Below, in pieces: positions 1 through 14,173 of a DNA stretch of 64,000 nt. This DNA is from Macrobrachium rosenbergii (Eukaryota; Arthropoda; Malacostraca; Decapoda; Palaemonidae). Where the stretch lies: NCBI RefSeq assembly GCF_040412425.1, contig NC_089766.1, positions 49,881,297 through 49,945,296 of the forward strand, read 5' to 3'. A program made the position numbers and the translations under genes. Position 1 is the first letter of the stretch; every line of letters starts with the position of its first letter. The notes beneath the pieces were generated by a model that was not told the origin of the DNA, made no database searches, and saw nothing but the letters and a program-made list of their open reading frames with translations.

Positions 1-2480
1 GGATTTTCTTTTCAAGATAATTTGAATTTTATTACAATCCTTTCTTGTTGCTTTGTCACCTTTTTCTCTTCCACAATTTAACAAGTTAACACAATTTCTT
101 ATAATTTACAGGTTGCTTTTGTTTCATTTTAAAGGATGTGGAATTCATTTCAGGTTTATTTCACATTACTATAATTGTTATTATTATTATTAAGTAGTTT
201 AACCAGACCACAGCTGTGGATAACTCTATCATTGCAGGGTCGCTATGTCATACCATTATATCCGGAATGAATGTTATGAATGGTTTATATGGTGAGAGGG
301 CAAGGTAACTTACTTCATATTGCCTAATTTATTAGCTTTAAGACCAATGTAAAAACCAATTATTTTGATTTGATGTAGTTGTGCTTTCACTGTGTATAGT
401 TTATGTGATATTTCTTGGAATAATCGGCATGGTCAACGGTTTTCATTGGTGCAGCTTCCAGCATTTGTATGTCGTTCCCTGATTTCACTTCAGGGAATTC
501 AAAACACCTTTTTTTTAAATAATAGACAATGTTTCATTAGCACATAAATTAATTTAAAGCACGCAAATATTGTCTGTTTTCATATATGTTCTCGTGTATC
601 TCCAGGATGTACCTTAAGTATCAGTTGTAGATGGTACGGTGAAATAGCCGAGAGAGAGCTTGTGCACTCTCTCAGCTATGTGCATTCACTATTCGTATAT
701 CATTCTTTTTTAAACTGAATTGATCGTTTGCTGAACTGGCTGCCATTGCCAACTTCAAACAGTATTTCATTCATTACAGCTATAAAAGTTGGATGTGTTC
801 AATAACCAAAGGGAAAGATTAATTTAATTCTGTAAACTGTTATGACTTGATGACTAAGATACTGCCACATGTAAGTCGATAATATTTGGACTGTAAGCCT
901 TGTGTATGCTGTTACGTCATACATGTGGGTTATCTTTGAACGCTGCTGTGAACGTGAGTGATGAATATATATAAAAAAAAAAAAGCAGCTTTCCATGGTT
1001 TTCGTTTTCTGTCAACTTCACAAAGGCCACATTGCGGAACACGCTATGGATTTTATTTTTATAACGGCTTTTTGTATATTTTATGATCCTTTACATCATA
1101 GTGGGAGTCTTGTTTACAAAACAATTTTGTACTTTATTTTCCACTCTATTTTTACATGCATTATTGGCCATATGCGTATCACTTCTCACTGCAAGTGAAA
1201 CTTTAAACAAGTCTTTGTTATTTAATCGGAAATCTCAGCATAATCTTTTCCTGAAAAAATTTAATGCTAAAAGCTGTTGTAGCTTGGAGTTTGGTTCAAG
1301 GAAATTCTGAACTGGATTCGTTTTAACAATAAGACTCCAGTCTTTAATCCAAACAGATACTCGTTTTAACATGGCAAGATGAATTATGCAATCGTTGGTT
1401 TTGGACACTGTGAATGGGTAGTATGGTGCATATTCAAATTAGATTTTAAATTTTGTCTATCTACACTAACATCTGTGAATGTATTATGTAATTTTTCAAA
1501 GTAAAAAGTGAAAGTTTTTATAAAGATAGATTAAACATATTTAAGAGTTAGTCTAGTCAGGTTACATGTAGGTTAATTGTTTTTACAGCATTTGGAAAAA
1601 TTTAGAAAAATTCATTCATCAATTTCCTTAAAATGTAGACTGACAGATCTGAATGATGTATTTCAGTGAATCAAGATTTTACATATGCACTGTTGACGAA
1701 AAAGTTAAAGTGATGCATTTTGTATTGAAACCAACATACTGTACCATCTCAAGAAGGTCTTCGGAACCTTTGAACATCATCACGCTTCTTTTGCAGGCAC
1801 TGTGGCACTCACAGTATTTTTACTTTTGTATCTGCTCTTCACTGAGGAAGGACTGTAAACTTATTTGTATCATAGGACCTGTTTACAATAAAATGAAAAG
1901 TTAAGTGGCAGTTTTATCTGTGACTCCAGTGAATTTAGTTTCTGTACACGTTTTTGAGAGAGCATTCAACAGCTTGATGCCAAACCACGCTACTGATAAA
2001 ATCTGGCTCCACGAAATTAGTCACCAATACAGCTTGATACCGTATTGCAGTATTTAATAATAGTTAAACCAGACAAGAGTTGATAGTTTTGTTACTCCAG
2101 GAATGTTACTGTACTTAACTGAACATTTCTTATACAGACTAAATTTCTTTCAAGTATATATTTTTAAACTTTACATTTGATGCTAGTTACAAATTGGACG
2201 GATATTTTGAAATATGTTTATCTGTATCATCAGATGTTATTCATCAAATACCCATAGGTCACACAATTTTGACCAGTCTGATGAATGTCATTCCTTCAGT
2301 ACAGCATTCTTTTTGGAATGAACATCACCATAATACAATAGTGGCTTTAATTAGTTTTAACTTACTATTGTCAGATTCACTCCCACAAAGCTGACCATTT
2401 TCATTAACAATATGTCAAGATAGTAAAATACTGCTTACAAGAATAGGTATTTCTGGTCTTGTCATAGTAAACCCCTCTTT
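1..2480. other. AT-rich stretch without recognisable gene
   Basis: No open frame with protein-like composition and no splice-bounded exon chain was found on either strand. The sequence is AT-rich and largely unique apart from short homopolymer runs. It could be intron or untranslated DNA of a gene lying outside the window. Confidence 0.5.
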
Positions 2481-2519
2481 TTTTTATGGATAGGTTCCAG
2501 AACCCACTGTGGAAATGCA

Positions 2520-2885
2520 AAATCCCCTCTGAAAATGCTTATAACAGCCAAATACCCTGCACCCCTTAAACTAAAATGGTTATAACTGCCTATTCCAACT
2601 GTTCTCTGCCTAATTTGATAGTTCAAACAAAAATATACCTTAAATTATCATATTGCAATTTAATATTTCAAACAAAAATACACCTCAAACCATCATCCCA
2701 AAACACCAAGAGTCATCTTACATTACCCTCTTACAACTGTTACTCTTAAGTATATACTGTCAAGTACACCCCTAAAATGCTTATAACCGCCTATTTTAAC
2801 AGTTCATGGCCCAACTTGACAGTTCAAACAAAAATATACCTCAAATTATCATCCCAAAACACCCCAATATCATTTCAAAGTCATC
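2520..2885. repeat. Diverged local tandem duplication
   Basis: Three diverged copies of a unit of roughly 100-120 bp. The recurring elements are 'cttataac.gcc', 'agttcaaacaaaaatatacc' and 'catcccaaaacacc', at about 2538-2640, 2660-2712 and 2778-2865. No coding content is evident. Confidence 0.6.
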
Positions 2886-3289
2886 TTACAACATTACATA
2901 CCTGTATAATTCAGACATGCACATTTTCTTTTGCCTAACACAACTTTCGCTCATCATCTATTGTACTGACCATAATGTATCTACATTTTTTGATATTTTG
3001 CTGTGTTGTAAGATGATTTTGAAATATTTACTCTACAGTACATATTTTAGGATAGTACTACTGTAAAGAGCATATCTAAAATACGTGGGTAGTTTAGAAC
3101 AAGACATATTCCTCCAAAACAGTGTTAGGTTTGTTACGTCATGTTAGTATTTTTGTAATTACGTACAAATTTATGATAAAAATAATTATTTAGTGCCGTA
3201 AGTTCTTGGTTTATGTCGTACTTGACCTAGTTGTTTTGTGGTTAGTCCTATCTCCCATAAATTTATTAAAATATTCTTGTCCTATCATT

Positions 3290-4134
3290 CTCTCTATCAG
3301 TACTATATACATATCCTTTAATGAAAAAACACAGCAAAATATTAATAGAACATTGTTCTACTTACAGAATCCATTTACACTATTATATTGATCTAATCAC
3401 CATAAAAATATTTAAAATCCAAATATTCATATGTAGGCAACTCAAAACCACCAGTAGCAAGTTCTCCAACAACAGAATCAATCTCTCTCTCTCTCTCTAC
3501 CGTATATCAATACTGTACTGTACATATCCTTTAATGAAATATCAATTAATGTACCATAAACATAAAAAAAAAAAAATAAACAATCCCAGGATCAAGATCG
3601 AGTGCATACATGTTGCCATATTTTTGGCTGTCTGGTTCATTGTACCGTATTTCATTACTAGTTTAGTTGACTACGATTATCACATATTATAACAGTACAC
3701 AAGAGAATATTTTATCAATGTTGATGTTTCATCTCTAATCACCGTTAAAATATTTAAAATCTGAATTTCATACGTAGGCACCACTCAGAACCAACATTCT
3801 TACTCTCCTCTCCAGCTATAGTTCAACCACGCCTGTCAAGTTTCGTCCCCAGCTAGTTACTGTGCAACGGCAAAATGTCAAGAAGGAACTTGCACTGAAA
3901 GCAGAGTACAATAAATAAACTTGGCAGTAGCCATGTCTTCTAATATACTGTGCTTAGACTTTGATGTATAAACACCACAGTTCTCTCTCTCTCTCTCTCT
4001 CTGTATACATATCCTTAAATGACAAAACACAGCAAAATATCATTAAAACATTATATTACTTACAGAATCCATTTATATTGTGGTTAGACTTTGATGTAAA
4101 CACCTTGGCACTCTCTCTCTCTCTCTCTCTCTTT

Positions 4135-4217
<83 letters not shown>

Positions 4218-4262
4218 ATACATATCCTTTAGTGAAAAAAATACAGTAATTAGTGAATACAC
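3290..4262. repeat. Diverged direct repeats with (CT)n tracts
   Basis: A module of about 120 bp ('acatatcctttaatga', then 'acacagcaaaatat', then 'acttacagaatccattta') recurs near 3308, 3523, 4008 and 4220. A second module ('aaatatttaaaatc', 'gtaggca') recurs at 3408 and 3750. (CT)n tracts separate them at about 3481-3499, 3981-4001 and 4111-4214, the last being about 100 bp. Open frames here are Ser/Leu or Arg/Glu repeats and are not genes. Confidence 0.65.
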
Positions 4263-5734
4263 AATGTTGTTCTATGAAAAAAAGCAAATTGGTGATAATT
4301 TTAGAGATAAGGTCCACAGAAAAATTCACAAATTGGTGAAAGTTCCCGCGTGAAATCAAAAGATATGTTCCACAAAAATCCACGACAAAGTGAAGTAAGT
4401 AAAAGTGGGGGGTCCACTGAATCTTTTATTTCCTCTATGCTTTTATGCGCAGGGATAAAACTTACTACTACAGTCACCACCCTACTTACAAACAATCATG
4501 AGATACAAACACACTGGGTAAGAAGTTATAATTGTGTTTGAAGCGGTTACCTTTTCCACCCCAAGTTAAATTTTTGCTCAGTGTGCCTATTCTGCTAGTA
4601 AGAATTTTTGCAAAGTACAGAAGAATGCAAGGAAGAAGAAGAACCTGTTCCTTTAACCCCTTCCCTGATTGTCCCAAGTATTCTCGCAATTAACTACCAT
4701 GTACTCTCCTTACAGTCACAAGAATACTCATTCATATTCGTAAATTATTCCTACTTATTTCTATCTTCCCAATTTAACTTGTTCTTTGATGAATTACCAT
4801 TTTCTATATTTCCTCTCCCCATAGGAAACATTTAGTATATGTTAATAAATGGCAGTGTGCATTGTTTACTTTGTGAACTTCCAATATTAGACACTGCTCC
4901 TGTAAAATTCTCTCCAAACCATGGAAAAAATACTAAATTCTGAATATTGGATAAATCTAAATTTCATATTCTTTTTACATTTCTAACATCCAAAGTAATT
5001 CTTTATAATACTGTACTGCATAATTTCAAAATACAGTACAGAGAAAATAGTATATTCTATGACTTTAACTCAGACTCTATGACTCCTGAGTTAACTCGAG
5101 GGATGTAATCAACAACAAAAATTATGTACTAATAATTAAAAACACCCTTATGAGCAATTGAAGATACGAACGGCCGCCCAGAACGTGACAAGTTTGTAAG
5201 TCAGGTAGTGTCTGTACTCCATTTATACCAGCTTCATATTGTTTGTGGAATAAAAAATTATCTGCTGGACCAAAGTCTTTTAGGGACAATTTTGAAGGAA
5301 GCTGAAAGTTCTAGTTGCTGAAATATATTAATTACTGCAAACCATGTTGCAAACAGCAGCTGTTGGGAAAACAAAAGCAAATCCTACACCACATGGAGAC
5401 TCAGCACTCTCAGTATAAACTCAATACTGAGAGCCGTTACATCTTTATGTTCCAAGTGTGCTGCTGATGATGTTTATGGGTAATATACACAGTACATAAA
5501 TTTATGATGGTATAAGTATCAACAGATTTGTGCTTGGCACATTACCAGAGGTGGTAAATAGTAAAACAAAACCTTTTTCAATTTTTTTACATTTACCAAT
5601 TCATAATCAAGTTGGCTCTTAACTAGGAACAATGGTAAAAGATTAATTATAAATGTCTCTTACCTGTATTTCTCTTCTTACAGTTACTAAGTCAGTGTAA
5701 AGAGTGAGAAGTGGTACCCTGTGTACTTCAATTT
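4263..5734. other. No gene recognised
   Basis: AT-rich sequence without a supported exon, RNA gene or transposon fragment. Confidence 0.5.
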
Positions 5735-5847
5735 TTAAATACTTGGGAAGGACTTGAAAACTCCAGTGCAGATTCTGAGCCCTTCATTACGAGTGGGATC
5801 AAAGCTTCTTGATGGGGTGACACATTTGTACACCTGGCTTCCACAAT
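5735..5847 (-). CDS. Possible terminal coding exon of an unknown minus-strand gene
   Basis: On the minus strand an acceptor ('tattttag' ending at 5848) is followed by a frame open for 36 codons to a TAA at 5735-5737, if the previous exon supplies one base of the first codon. The peptide has a balanced composition with three Cys and motifs such as CGSQVYKC and SFDPTRNEGLRICTG, unlike the low-complexity frames around it. A strong donor (GTAAGA) lies further downstream near 5648, so a 3'UTR intron or another reading is possible. No upstream partner exon was identified. The identity is unknown and a chance frame cannot be excluded. Confidence 0.25.
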
Positions 5848-5849
5848 CT

Positions 5850-8800
5850 AAAATATAGAACAGTTGAAAGATACTTATATTTTTATGAGCATTTAAAGAT
5901 AATTTTAATTAATGAATTGCATTTACATTATACAGATTCAAACCTGTTATGTCTTATATGTATACACCTTCTCTTGTTGGGGCTTATAACAAGGTAGTTA
6001 ATGAGTGATAGGTAAGTGAGGGAGTGTGATTTGTTTCTACAAAAATATAAACCTCCATCTTTTCTATGAAGACACTCTTGGGGAAGTATTGTCCAAGGAA
6101 CATGACTGCTGGTGTTCTACCACACAGAACTGCCATCTTCTCTATCATGTATGAGCAAGGGAAGACTTTCTATTGTAACCTTTTGAAAGGCTTAGCATAT
6201 GTAATGTCAAAGTTTGCAGGTGACTTGGTTCATTGTATTCATTAATAATTGTGAAAGCCATACAGCTTTAAAGGCAGAGTTTTACAGTGGATATATGAAT
6301 AAAGTACAGGATAATTTAAAAGGACTTTGTTCACTGAAGGTACTGAGTGGTTAGGTTCTGGAGGCTTGCTGAAGATCTTTACTTTGGAGTTTGTTTTAGC
6401 TTGAATTGCTTAATCTTTCTCCATTTAACATTTTGTCTTTTCCATTTTGATCAGTTTCACTTTGTCTTTTCAAGTCATTTTTTCTACTTTAGAATTTCTA
6501 CTTCAGACACAATAGAAGAGGAATGCCAGCCTCTCATCCATCTCCCTTCTTCCTCTTACCTGCCTTTCAGTCCAAGGTTTATGAGATTAGGTTTAAAGGG
6601 TTAGGAAGGGTCACGGCCCTTCCAACAGGAAAAAAAGACTTCTGGAAACTAGATTATGATTTCAAAAAGGCCTGGCCTTTCCTCAATCCCAAAGTCAACA
6701 ATGTAGCTGTCCTTAAGGCTTGGCTGTGGTCCTTTGTCAAGACCAACAAAGGGCTCTAAATACATTAGACTGATGGATCAAGGTGTCCTACCTTTCAGTA
6801 AGCATTTTCTCAACCAGTGCCTTGACCTTGCTATTCAAAAAGCAAGGAGGAATGAAGCAAGCATCGGCAAATTCCACAAAGACCATTCTCAGTTGAAACC
6901 TGTCCTGAGAACACACCATAAACAGCACTGAATCTTTCGACCGTGACCAACCACACCTGAAGACGATGTGACAAGTTGGTCTCCCCTCCCAAACACCAAC
7001 CACCTCCAAACCTCCACCTAATCTTCTGCAGAAGAAAGAAATCTCTTTAGACAGAAGCCTCAGACAGGATATTATTTAGTCCACAGACTGACAGCCCACC
7101 TGCAGGATACAAGTACCTGAGCCCTCATGAGCTTGAAGGAATGGCTGGAGGGTAAATCGTTCCCTGATCTGGGGAGCAAAGAATTAACTTCCTCCAGGTC
7201 ACCCAATACTAGCAAGGACCAGGGCAGGTGAAAAAATGGCTTGCTTCAAAAATGAACCCTGGGATTCACTCTATCAACAATCTGACACCACTGTGCTTAC
7301 AAATGTGCCCAATGACCTCTTAGAAGTCTTTCTATAACTCTTGTCTGTTGCGGTTCTAAAGGTAAAACACCTTCTCCCACCTAAGTGGAAGGAAAAAACA
7401 CAACCACCCTGTCTGGTATCTGCCCTGAGAACTACGGAGTCTGTCTTCAACAGGCAGTACAATGATCTACAGTTGAAAGACATCAAGATGGTCCTACAAC
7501 CTAATTACAAGACCATGCTTTCAGAAACCAGACCCACACGGGACAGTACCTGACATGAGATTGTCAAGAATGGCACTGAGCACAGGGGGACAATCATCAA
7601 TCATCCAGGTGATAGTCACTCTACAACCCAACTGTGATTCAGTGCCAGGATCAGGAGTGTAGTCACAAGCATGCTCATGGATCAGCTGGGCGAGATCTGG
7701 TGAATTTGGAGGGATGGCAGCGGTAGTGTTAGCCACAGGGTGCAGGCTGTACCTACTGTACTTAAAAAGAAGTATGGTCAACTCAGTAAGTGAGTGACAA
7801 GCCACTAGAAAGCTCATACATTGGGGCACTGCCACTACCAAGCTTAGGAACCAGTAGCCATGTCTTCTAATAAAATGGCTACCAAGGACAGATGAATCAG
7901 GATAGGTCACTGAGCCTTCAGTGACTCCTAGTCTCTGTAGGACACCTCATAGATGTCAGAGAAGGAGCAGGCCCTCCCCAATCTCGTCACAGGCCAAGTC
8001 AGCAGATCAGCCATAACTGCCATGGTCCAAGACCCAACTTCCCTTCAATTAGCAGCCAGAGGGAATGTCCAAGAGTAGTCCTTGCAGCAGAAGACGGGAT
8101 CTCAACAGGAGATCCCCTACAGAGCATAGTAAGAAAGAAGGATGTTATACACTAAAAGACAATGATAGAATTTTGGATCTCTTCCTCTGGGTACCAAACT
8201 TGACTCAAATACTAACCAATACAAACCTGACTTCTGCAAAAAGAGAACAAAAAGTGTGATCATCTATCTTCAAGGGCAACATTTCTCCCTTGTATTTTAG
8301 GATGGACCTTAGGTTAACTTAGAAAGGCTCAAATATGGATTGACAGTTCTAAAATTATTATTACAATATTATTTGGTTAATGAGACAACCACACCAACAT
8401 TTCTAGACTCAAATAAGGCTTGCACAAAAGATTTGTTCCTGATAGGATTAAACTGGAACAAGGTAAAGCTAAAGTTGGATAGCCAATTAGGAGAACACTG
8501 AAGGGAAAAGGTGAAAAGTAAAGGGCACAGCAATGCAGCTTGGGCAGAATTGACTAAGGAAAACCTTCAGTAATATATAGTCTGCTAAGCAAGGCACATT
8601 GGGGGAAAGACATGGGGATGAGGTTATATAGCATGTCTCCTCATCTATGGAACTTCATAAACTTGCATGGTCGAGTAGACTGCCTGTATCCAAGAGAGGA
8701 TCAATTGTGTACAGTGTTCCTCGCTTGATAGGTCTTCTTTGAAGGGAGTCTTTGTCTCTTGGACATACTTAGTATGGTACTTACATTTATTGCAACTAAG

Positions 8801-10866
8801 AGCTCCATTAATATTCTAATATTCCACGTGTGATTTTTATTCTGAAGGTTCCTTTGTAGTATCAGCTATATAACCAGGATCCTTCATGTTAGCAAAGGAA
8901 TCTTTGGTCCTAATAATCCATGTATCATTTTTTAATTTGAAAGTGTCTTTCTATCAATTACACAGGTTCATTCCTTCATGCAAGAGGCTCTTTGTTTCTA
9001 GTTTTGCAAGCATCATTCTTAATTAGGACGAATAAGCATTGACAAAGAAAAAAATTTGGCAAAGTCAAAATAAGGTGTTGAATAATTCAACAGCACATTC
9101 CTTCATACTGAAAACTCAAGACTGAAGGTAGCTGTTTCAGACCACAGAAATGAAATGAATGGTTAACCAGAAAAAATTCCATTGTTTTCTTACAATACAG
9201 AAACTTATGGCATACAAGTACACATATCTAACAATGACAATTTCATCCCAGAACAAGGCACCCAACCTAAGACTGCCCCATATCTGAACTGGAAGGTTCA
9301 TATTGGAATGAAAAAATTTAAGATGTTTAACTATCAATATGTTAGGTATCAATAAAAAATAAAGAAATTGGATAAATAATCATCTCTCACAACCCAGTAA
9401 ATCCAAAACAATTTAAATCAATGCCCAAATTTCACTCGACCACAAATGGCAAATATTGGACACAAATCCAAAAAATTTCATCCTAATCTTCAACATCTTT
9501 AGTTTAACTACAGTTTTCATCATTAAATAAAAACTAATTGATCATATCCATTTTAATGAAAAAAATTCCTTAGACAAGCCCTGTTAAGAGTAGAGATTGT
9601 TCAACTTGGTGAATCATGAAATCTGGCTATAAACCCCACCACTGGCCATGAAGAGAGGAAGATGGAGTGGCTGAATAGCAAAATGATGAAACCTAGTAAA
9701 TAAACGAGATGATATGCAGTATGGGGATCTAAGAGGGAAGAGGGGAAACCCCCGGTTGTACCAAGAAATAGCCAGAGAGAGGTTGGACAGCCTGATGGAA
9801 GAAAAGAAGCAGGAATGAAGGTAAAGTATTTCTTAAAACTAACTCTCTCACCCTAGGCTCCTAGCCTGCTGTGGGTAGACGGGCAATAGCATGCAACCAG
9901 TCTCCTTCTGTACTTTTGACTTAAATGACTGTTCTAGCTAAATCAATTAGTGTTCTTTCTTTTCTTCCCCACTTTTATTTTCTGCATTATCACGGATGAC
10001 TTTTTGATCAATTCTCTAGGTGCTCACAGTACTAGTTTGATCTCAGGAAAATGGGAACATTGTCAGCATTATGACAAAAGCCTGTAAAATGAGGATTCCT
10101 TTAACTGTAACTTAACGGCATTCACAGGAATTTACCTGAATGGGCTGTAATAACCTGCATCCCAAGATGAATAAACTAAATTCCATTGTTGATGAACATT
10201 ATATGAATAGGAAATCCTGAACTCTTACCTTACTTCTAGAACAGAGGGTAAAGGTACAATCATAAAAAGTGGAAAACTTATTAACAAGACAACCATCAAA
10301 AGAAATGCCATTCAGAGAAAAGAAAATGAGTTTGCAGTTCAAAAGTCAGGAAAACTACCTATCAATTAAGAAAAATAAAAGGCATATGTCACTGCAAATG
10401 GGCCAATGATCTGCATCCACTGGAAAGTTTTATGCAAATATGAAGAAGAAAGGAACAAATTTACAGAAACACAAGTATGTACCAGATTCTCTACAAAATA
10501 TGTGCTAACATGGAAGAGACCTGGAAATATACACCCCAAAAATAAAAATGCTGAATCTCACTAAATGCAGAAAAAATCAAGTTTAAATAACATAACTTCA
10601 CATAAAATAAGGATGTACTGTATGACCCTACATGCAATTACTGTGGATACCTTGAGCAAAGAACTGGATGGAACTGGAACAACAAAATGTATAGTGTAGT
10701 CAAAACAACCATAAATAACCCACAGTATGCTCATAGAAGTACAAAATAATGCAAGACAGGATTGGAATAACCATTTAAGAAGCAAATCAAAACCAAACGT
10801 AAGGAAATCCTATTATTCCTCTATGAACAAACGTACAGAAATCCAACAAAAAGACTAGGTTCAGAG
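5850..10866. other. Gene-poor stretch; 6.5-8.3 kb is less AT-rich
   Basis: No gene can be supported. From about 6520 to 8290 base composition is more even and several unrelated frames of 60-130 codons occur on both strands, as in an old degraded mobile element. I could not match them to any transposon protein motif. The rest is AT-rich and featureless. Confidence 0.4.
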
Positions 10867-10868
10867 TA

Positions 10869-11538
10869 CAGTCCTACCTCTTCAATCCAGCACACGGAAG
10901 ACCAGGTCACTCCCGGGCCACCGAAAATGCTGGAGGACAGAAATAGCCCCTAAAATAACAGCCTATTTAAACAGTCTTGCCAGCTTATTCCACATACATA
11001 TTGCTGTGTTATCAAAGGTAGAACAAAGCTTACACCTTCACTAAGTTAGCGCATACTCTCTAATTCTGAACCTCTGGCACCTTTCAATGTTTTCCAGCAA
11101 TTCATACTTTTTTGGCTTTCTTTTCAGCAAAAACACTCAAAAATCTGCTGCTTTCGTTCCCTTAAGTCATACACAGTGGAAGATCCAATGCCAAGTCTTT
11201 ACAGACATTCCCTCCTCTAATTTCTTCAGTAACTCAACCTTTTCAAGTATGGTACCTGTATAGATAAATATTTATGCTATGCTTCTTACCTCTGGCACCA
11301 TCATCAGCTCATCAGCAACTCTTGCTCTCTTGGGAGGCATCCTGAATGGGTAAATATGCAGCTATATGTAAGAAATGAGCTAGACCATACTGTCAAAACA
11401 CACTGCTGCTGTCAGTTGCTGCAGCAAGTTGTGAACAAAGTGGGTGGCACCATCCTCATTGCCATTCAATGAACTAAAAAAGTGCTGGACCACGGGAGTT
11501 GCCAGACCACAGAGTGCAAGATTAAAGCGGTCAGACTG
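10869..11538 (-). mobile_element. Tigger/pogo-type DNA transposon remnant
   Basis: The two ends are imperfect inverted repeats (CAGTCCTACCTCTTCAATC at the left; CAGTCTGACCGCTTTAATC reading in from the right). Each is flanked by TA, the pogo/Tigger target duplication (10867-10868 and 11539-11540). The minus strand between them encodes broken pieces of a CENP-B-type helix-turn-helix transposase N-terminus: a start MPPKRARVADEL at about 11339-11304, then KVELLKKLEEGMSVKT, then after a frameshift GIGSSTVYDLRERKQQI and KTLKGARGSELESM. The DDE catalytic domain is absent. It is an inactive, internally deleted copy. Confidence 0.75.
11304..11339 (-). pseudogene. Transposase N-terminal fragment (CENP-B/Tigger HTH)
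   Basis: The first 17 codons are intact from the ATG at 11339. They run into a stretch resembling a donor (GTAAGA after the Glu codon) before the helix-turn-helix homology resumes near 11245. The homology then changes frame at about 11195. It is non-functional as it stands because of the frame changes and the missing catalytic core. Confidence 0.55.
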
Positions 11539-11540
11539 TA

Positions 11541-14170
11541 ATAATGACCATAACATACACAAGGGCTCCTCCACAACACTACCACCAATTGCAAAATACC
11601 AAATTCGGCAAAAACTAATGATTTTCCCAACATATCTGGCAACAACTATAGCACGTTATAGATACTGTACAGCACAAGCTACAGTAAAAACCTTACAACA
11701 ACCAGTCATTGAATTATAACATTGGAAAGAAATGAACAAATCAAGAGGTGTTAATTCAACAGTATGAATCCTGCCTCCAAGAGACACTAATAACTTCAAC
11801 ATCAAAACTGTGCAGATTCTTAGATAGGGAGGAGCGAACTCATTATAAGGTAAATGCATTTGTATGGAAAATTACATAATTACCTCATTAAAAATTTAGG
11901 CAGGAAGGTGAGTTGCTGAATATCCTAATGAGTCTATTATAGGTGCAGGATCCATAAGAGCACTTGGTGACTTTTAAGTTAGGTACCAATGCTCTAATAA
12001 CTTTAAGGATTGCTAACCATGCACTGACAGAGGTGATGCATGGTCACATACACACACGCAGACCATCAAGGTGACCCAAAAATATTGCAAGATGGCAACC
12101 TGTTGCGTGTGAGCTTGTCTGCATGTGCAAGTGCCAAGCTAAGTCTTGCTAACATTGCAATGTGTGACTTGGGAGAAGCACAAGTGTACAAGTTTCCCAA
12201 TCACCCTCTTACCACAATGTTAACAAGTTTCACCTAGCAATTCTAGCCTGTACAGAAGACTGTTCTCCTGCACAAGGGCAATCGTCTGAATTTCTGTAGG
12301 AAGAAATGTGCAAACACTATTTGATATAAACAATACTGAAAGATAGATCAGCTTCTCTTATGAGATATGAGTTTCAATTACTGATGTAATATGCCTTTCT
12401 GATATTTTGTAAATTGGTCTTAAGTGAAAAAACAGCTGTTACTGTGCTTTACTGTTACCTACCAGTGAACACAGAACTTATTATTCTGATTAAAATGGAT
12501 GAAATACCATGGACATTTTCTAAGTTCTTTCGTTCATGTTTTGGAGGTCATGCAAAAGGGCTTCCAATCAGATTTTTTTATTTTGTCTGTTCCAGTGTTG
12601 CTAGCATATCTGAAACCCCTTTTGTTATTTCCATCTGAAAATATGAATACATGCACAATGATGAAACCTGTCAAGTCCTTTTTTGTAAGCTTTAACAATT
12701 TAGTGGGATTTTGGAAACTGGGCACTGCTTAGCCAAGGTTCATTTTGATAAGACAAGACTTGTGTTCCTTGGATTACTTCTGCTGATTTGAGTATTTTTT
12801 TTATTTTAGTATTTCCAACAACTCTGACATTCATTTTGGTAATACATACTAGTTAAAAGATACTGGAACCCCTTATATCCTATAATTAAAGGGGAATACA
12901 GTAGGAAACCTGGATGTTTTAGTGGGAGAAAATACATAACTGAAATGACAAGGATGTATTCTAATATCCTCATGATAGCCCATTTCTGCATGTTCTGACT
13001 TTGATTAAGATAAGGTTTATTGAATGTTTGGTCATTTGGTAAATATTTACTTCAAACCACAATCATATTCTGGAGTTGAAAATATTAATTGCTATGTTAC
13101 TCTGTAGTGTGTTTTGAATGTTTCTGACATTTGTTTCAGCAGCAAATTAGTAGGCTTGGCCTATTTTTAAAAACAACAGACCCTTCTTATATCCCATAAT
13201 CATGGAGACCACATTGACAAAGAGGGAGGTTTTTCGGGTTGGGAAAAACACAAGAGTGAAATACAAGGCTGTATTCAAATATCCCCATGATACCTAACAG
13301 TACTGACTATGATTAAGGTTTTTAAAGTGACATTACATACATACTAAGTAAGGTCCAGATAACCTAGGTTCTGTTAATAGGGCTAAAGACCTAGCACCCT
13401 AGGTTAGGCGGCAACCTTATTTTAATTTCCAGTGCCCTAGGTCTGATTAGGTGGGGAAGGGTGTTGTCGAAGGTAGGCGATGTCCTCTAGCCAGGTAAGG
13501 ACCAAGCACTTTCGGTTAAGTCAAATATATCCTTGAATTTTATTTGTTTCAAGTTTTCCTTTACCCAAGAAAGCACAAACATCCCCCATAATTGTAGGCT
13601 ATACCATTCAAAACTCATATTAGCTTGAAGCACAGGAATGAGAAATGGTTAAGAAGTAAAATCTGACCATATGCCTTGAACATCAGTCCACTATCAATTA
13701 CTTTTCTTACAAGATTAATTACAATACCCGTTAGAAAATTTAAGCAACATTTAGAAAACCTTGTACAAGAGTCAGAATGCTGCTGATCTACTGTTTAATA
13801 CCCATTACATCATAATGTACGCATCTTCTAGATGTTTTGCAGCATTTCCCAAAAATAGGCATACAGGAAATTCTGGGTCAAGTCCAGAACTTAGGCTATT
13901 TTTGACCTGAAATTCATCTGTCACAGGTTTGCTACCACTAGGCCTATAAAAATAATTATTACCAGTTCCTGTTGCCTGAACATTTCAGAAGCTGCATTAC
14001 TTGCAAATTTGTATACGCAAAATTGGTTTAAGCAAGTAGGCCACGTCTAATTAACTGTACTAGGACAATTCAAGGTAAAACTTTACCATACACCTGTGTT
14101 GTATTTAGGGCTTGAAATTATAATTTTCTTATGTTTTAATGTGTACTCTGAACATTTCTGATGGAATACA
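11541..14170. other. No gene; diverged duplication at 12.8-13.3 kb
   Basis: The stretch has no supported exon. Two diverged copies of a unit of about 160 bp lie at roughly 12870-13030 and 13175-13330, sharing 'tgtattc.aatatcc.catgata' and 'gac.atgattaag'. They indicate an old local duplication. Confidence 0.45.
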
Positions 14171-14173
14171 GTA

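Noticed and set aside
7521..7910. 129-codon minus-strand frame
   Set aside because: No recognisable domain, no signal peptide, no splice partners; composition is like random sequence, possibly an old repeat.
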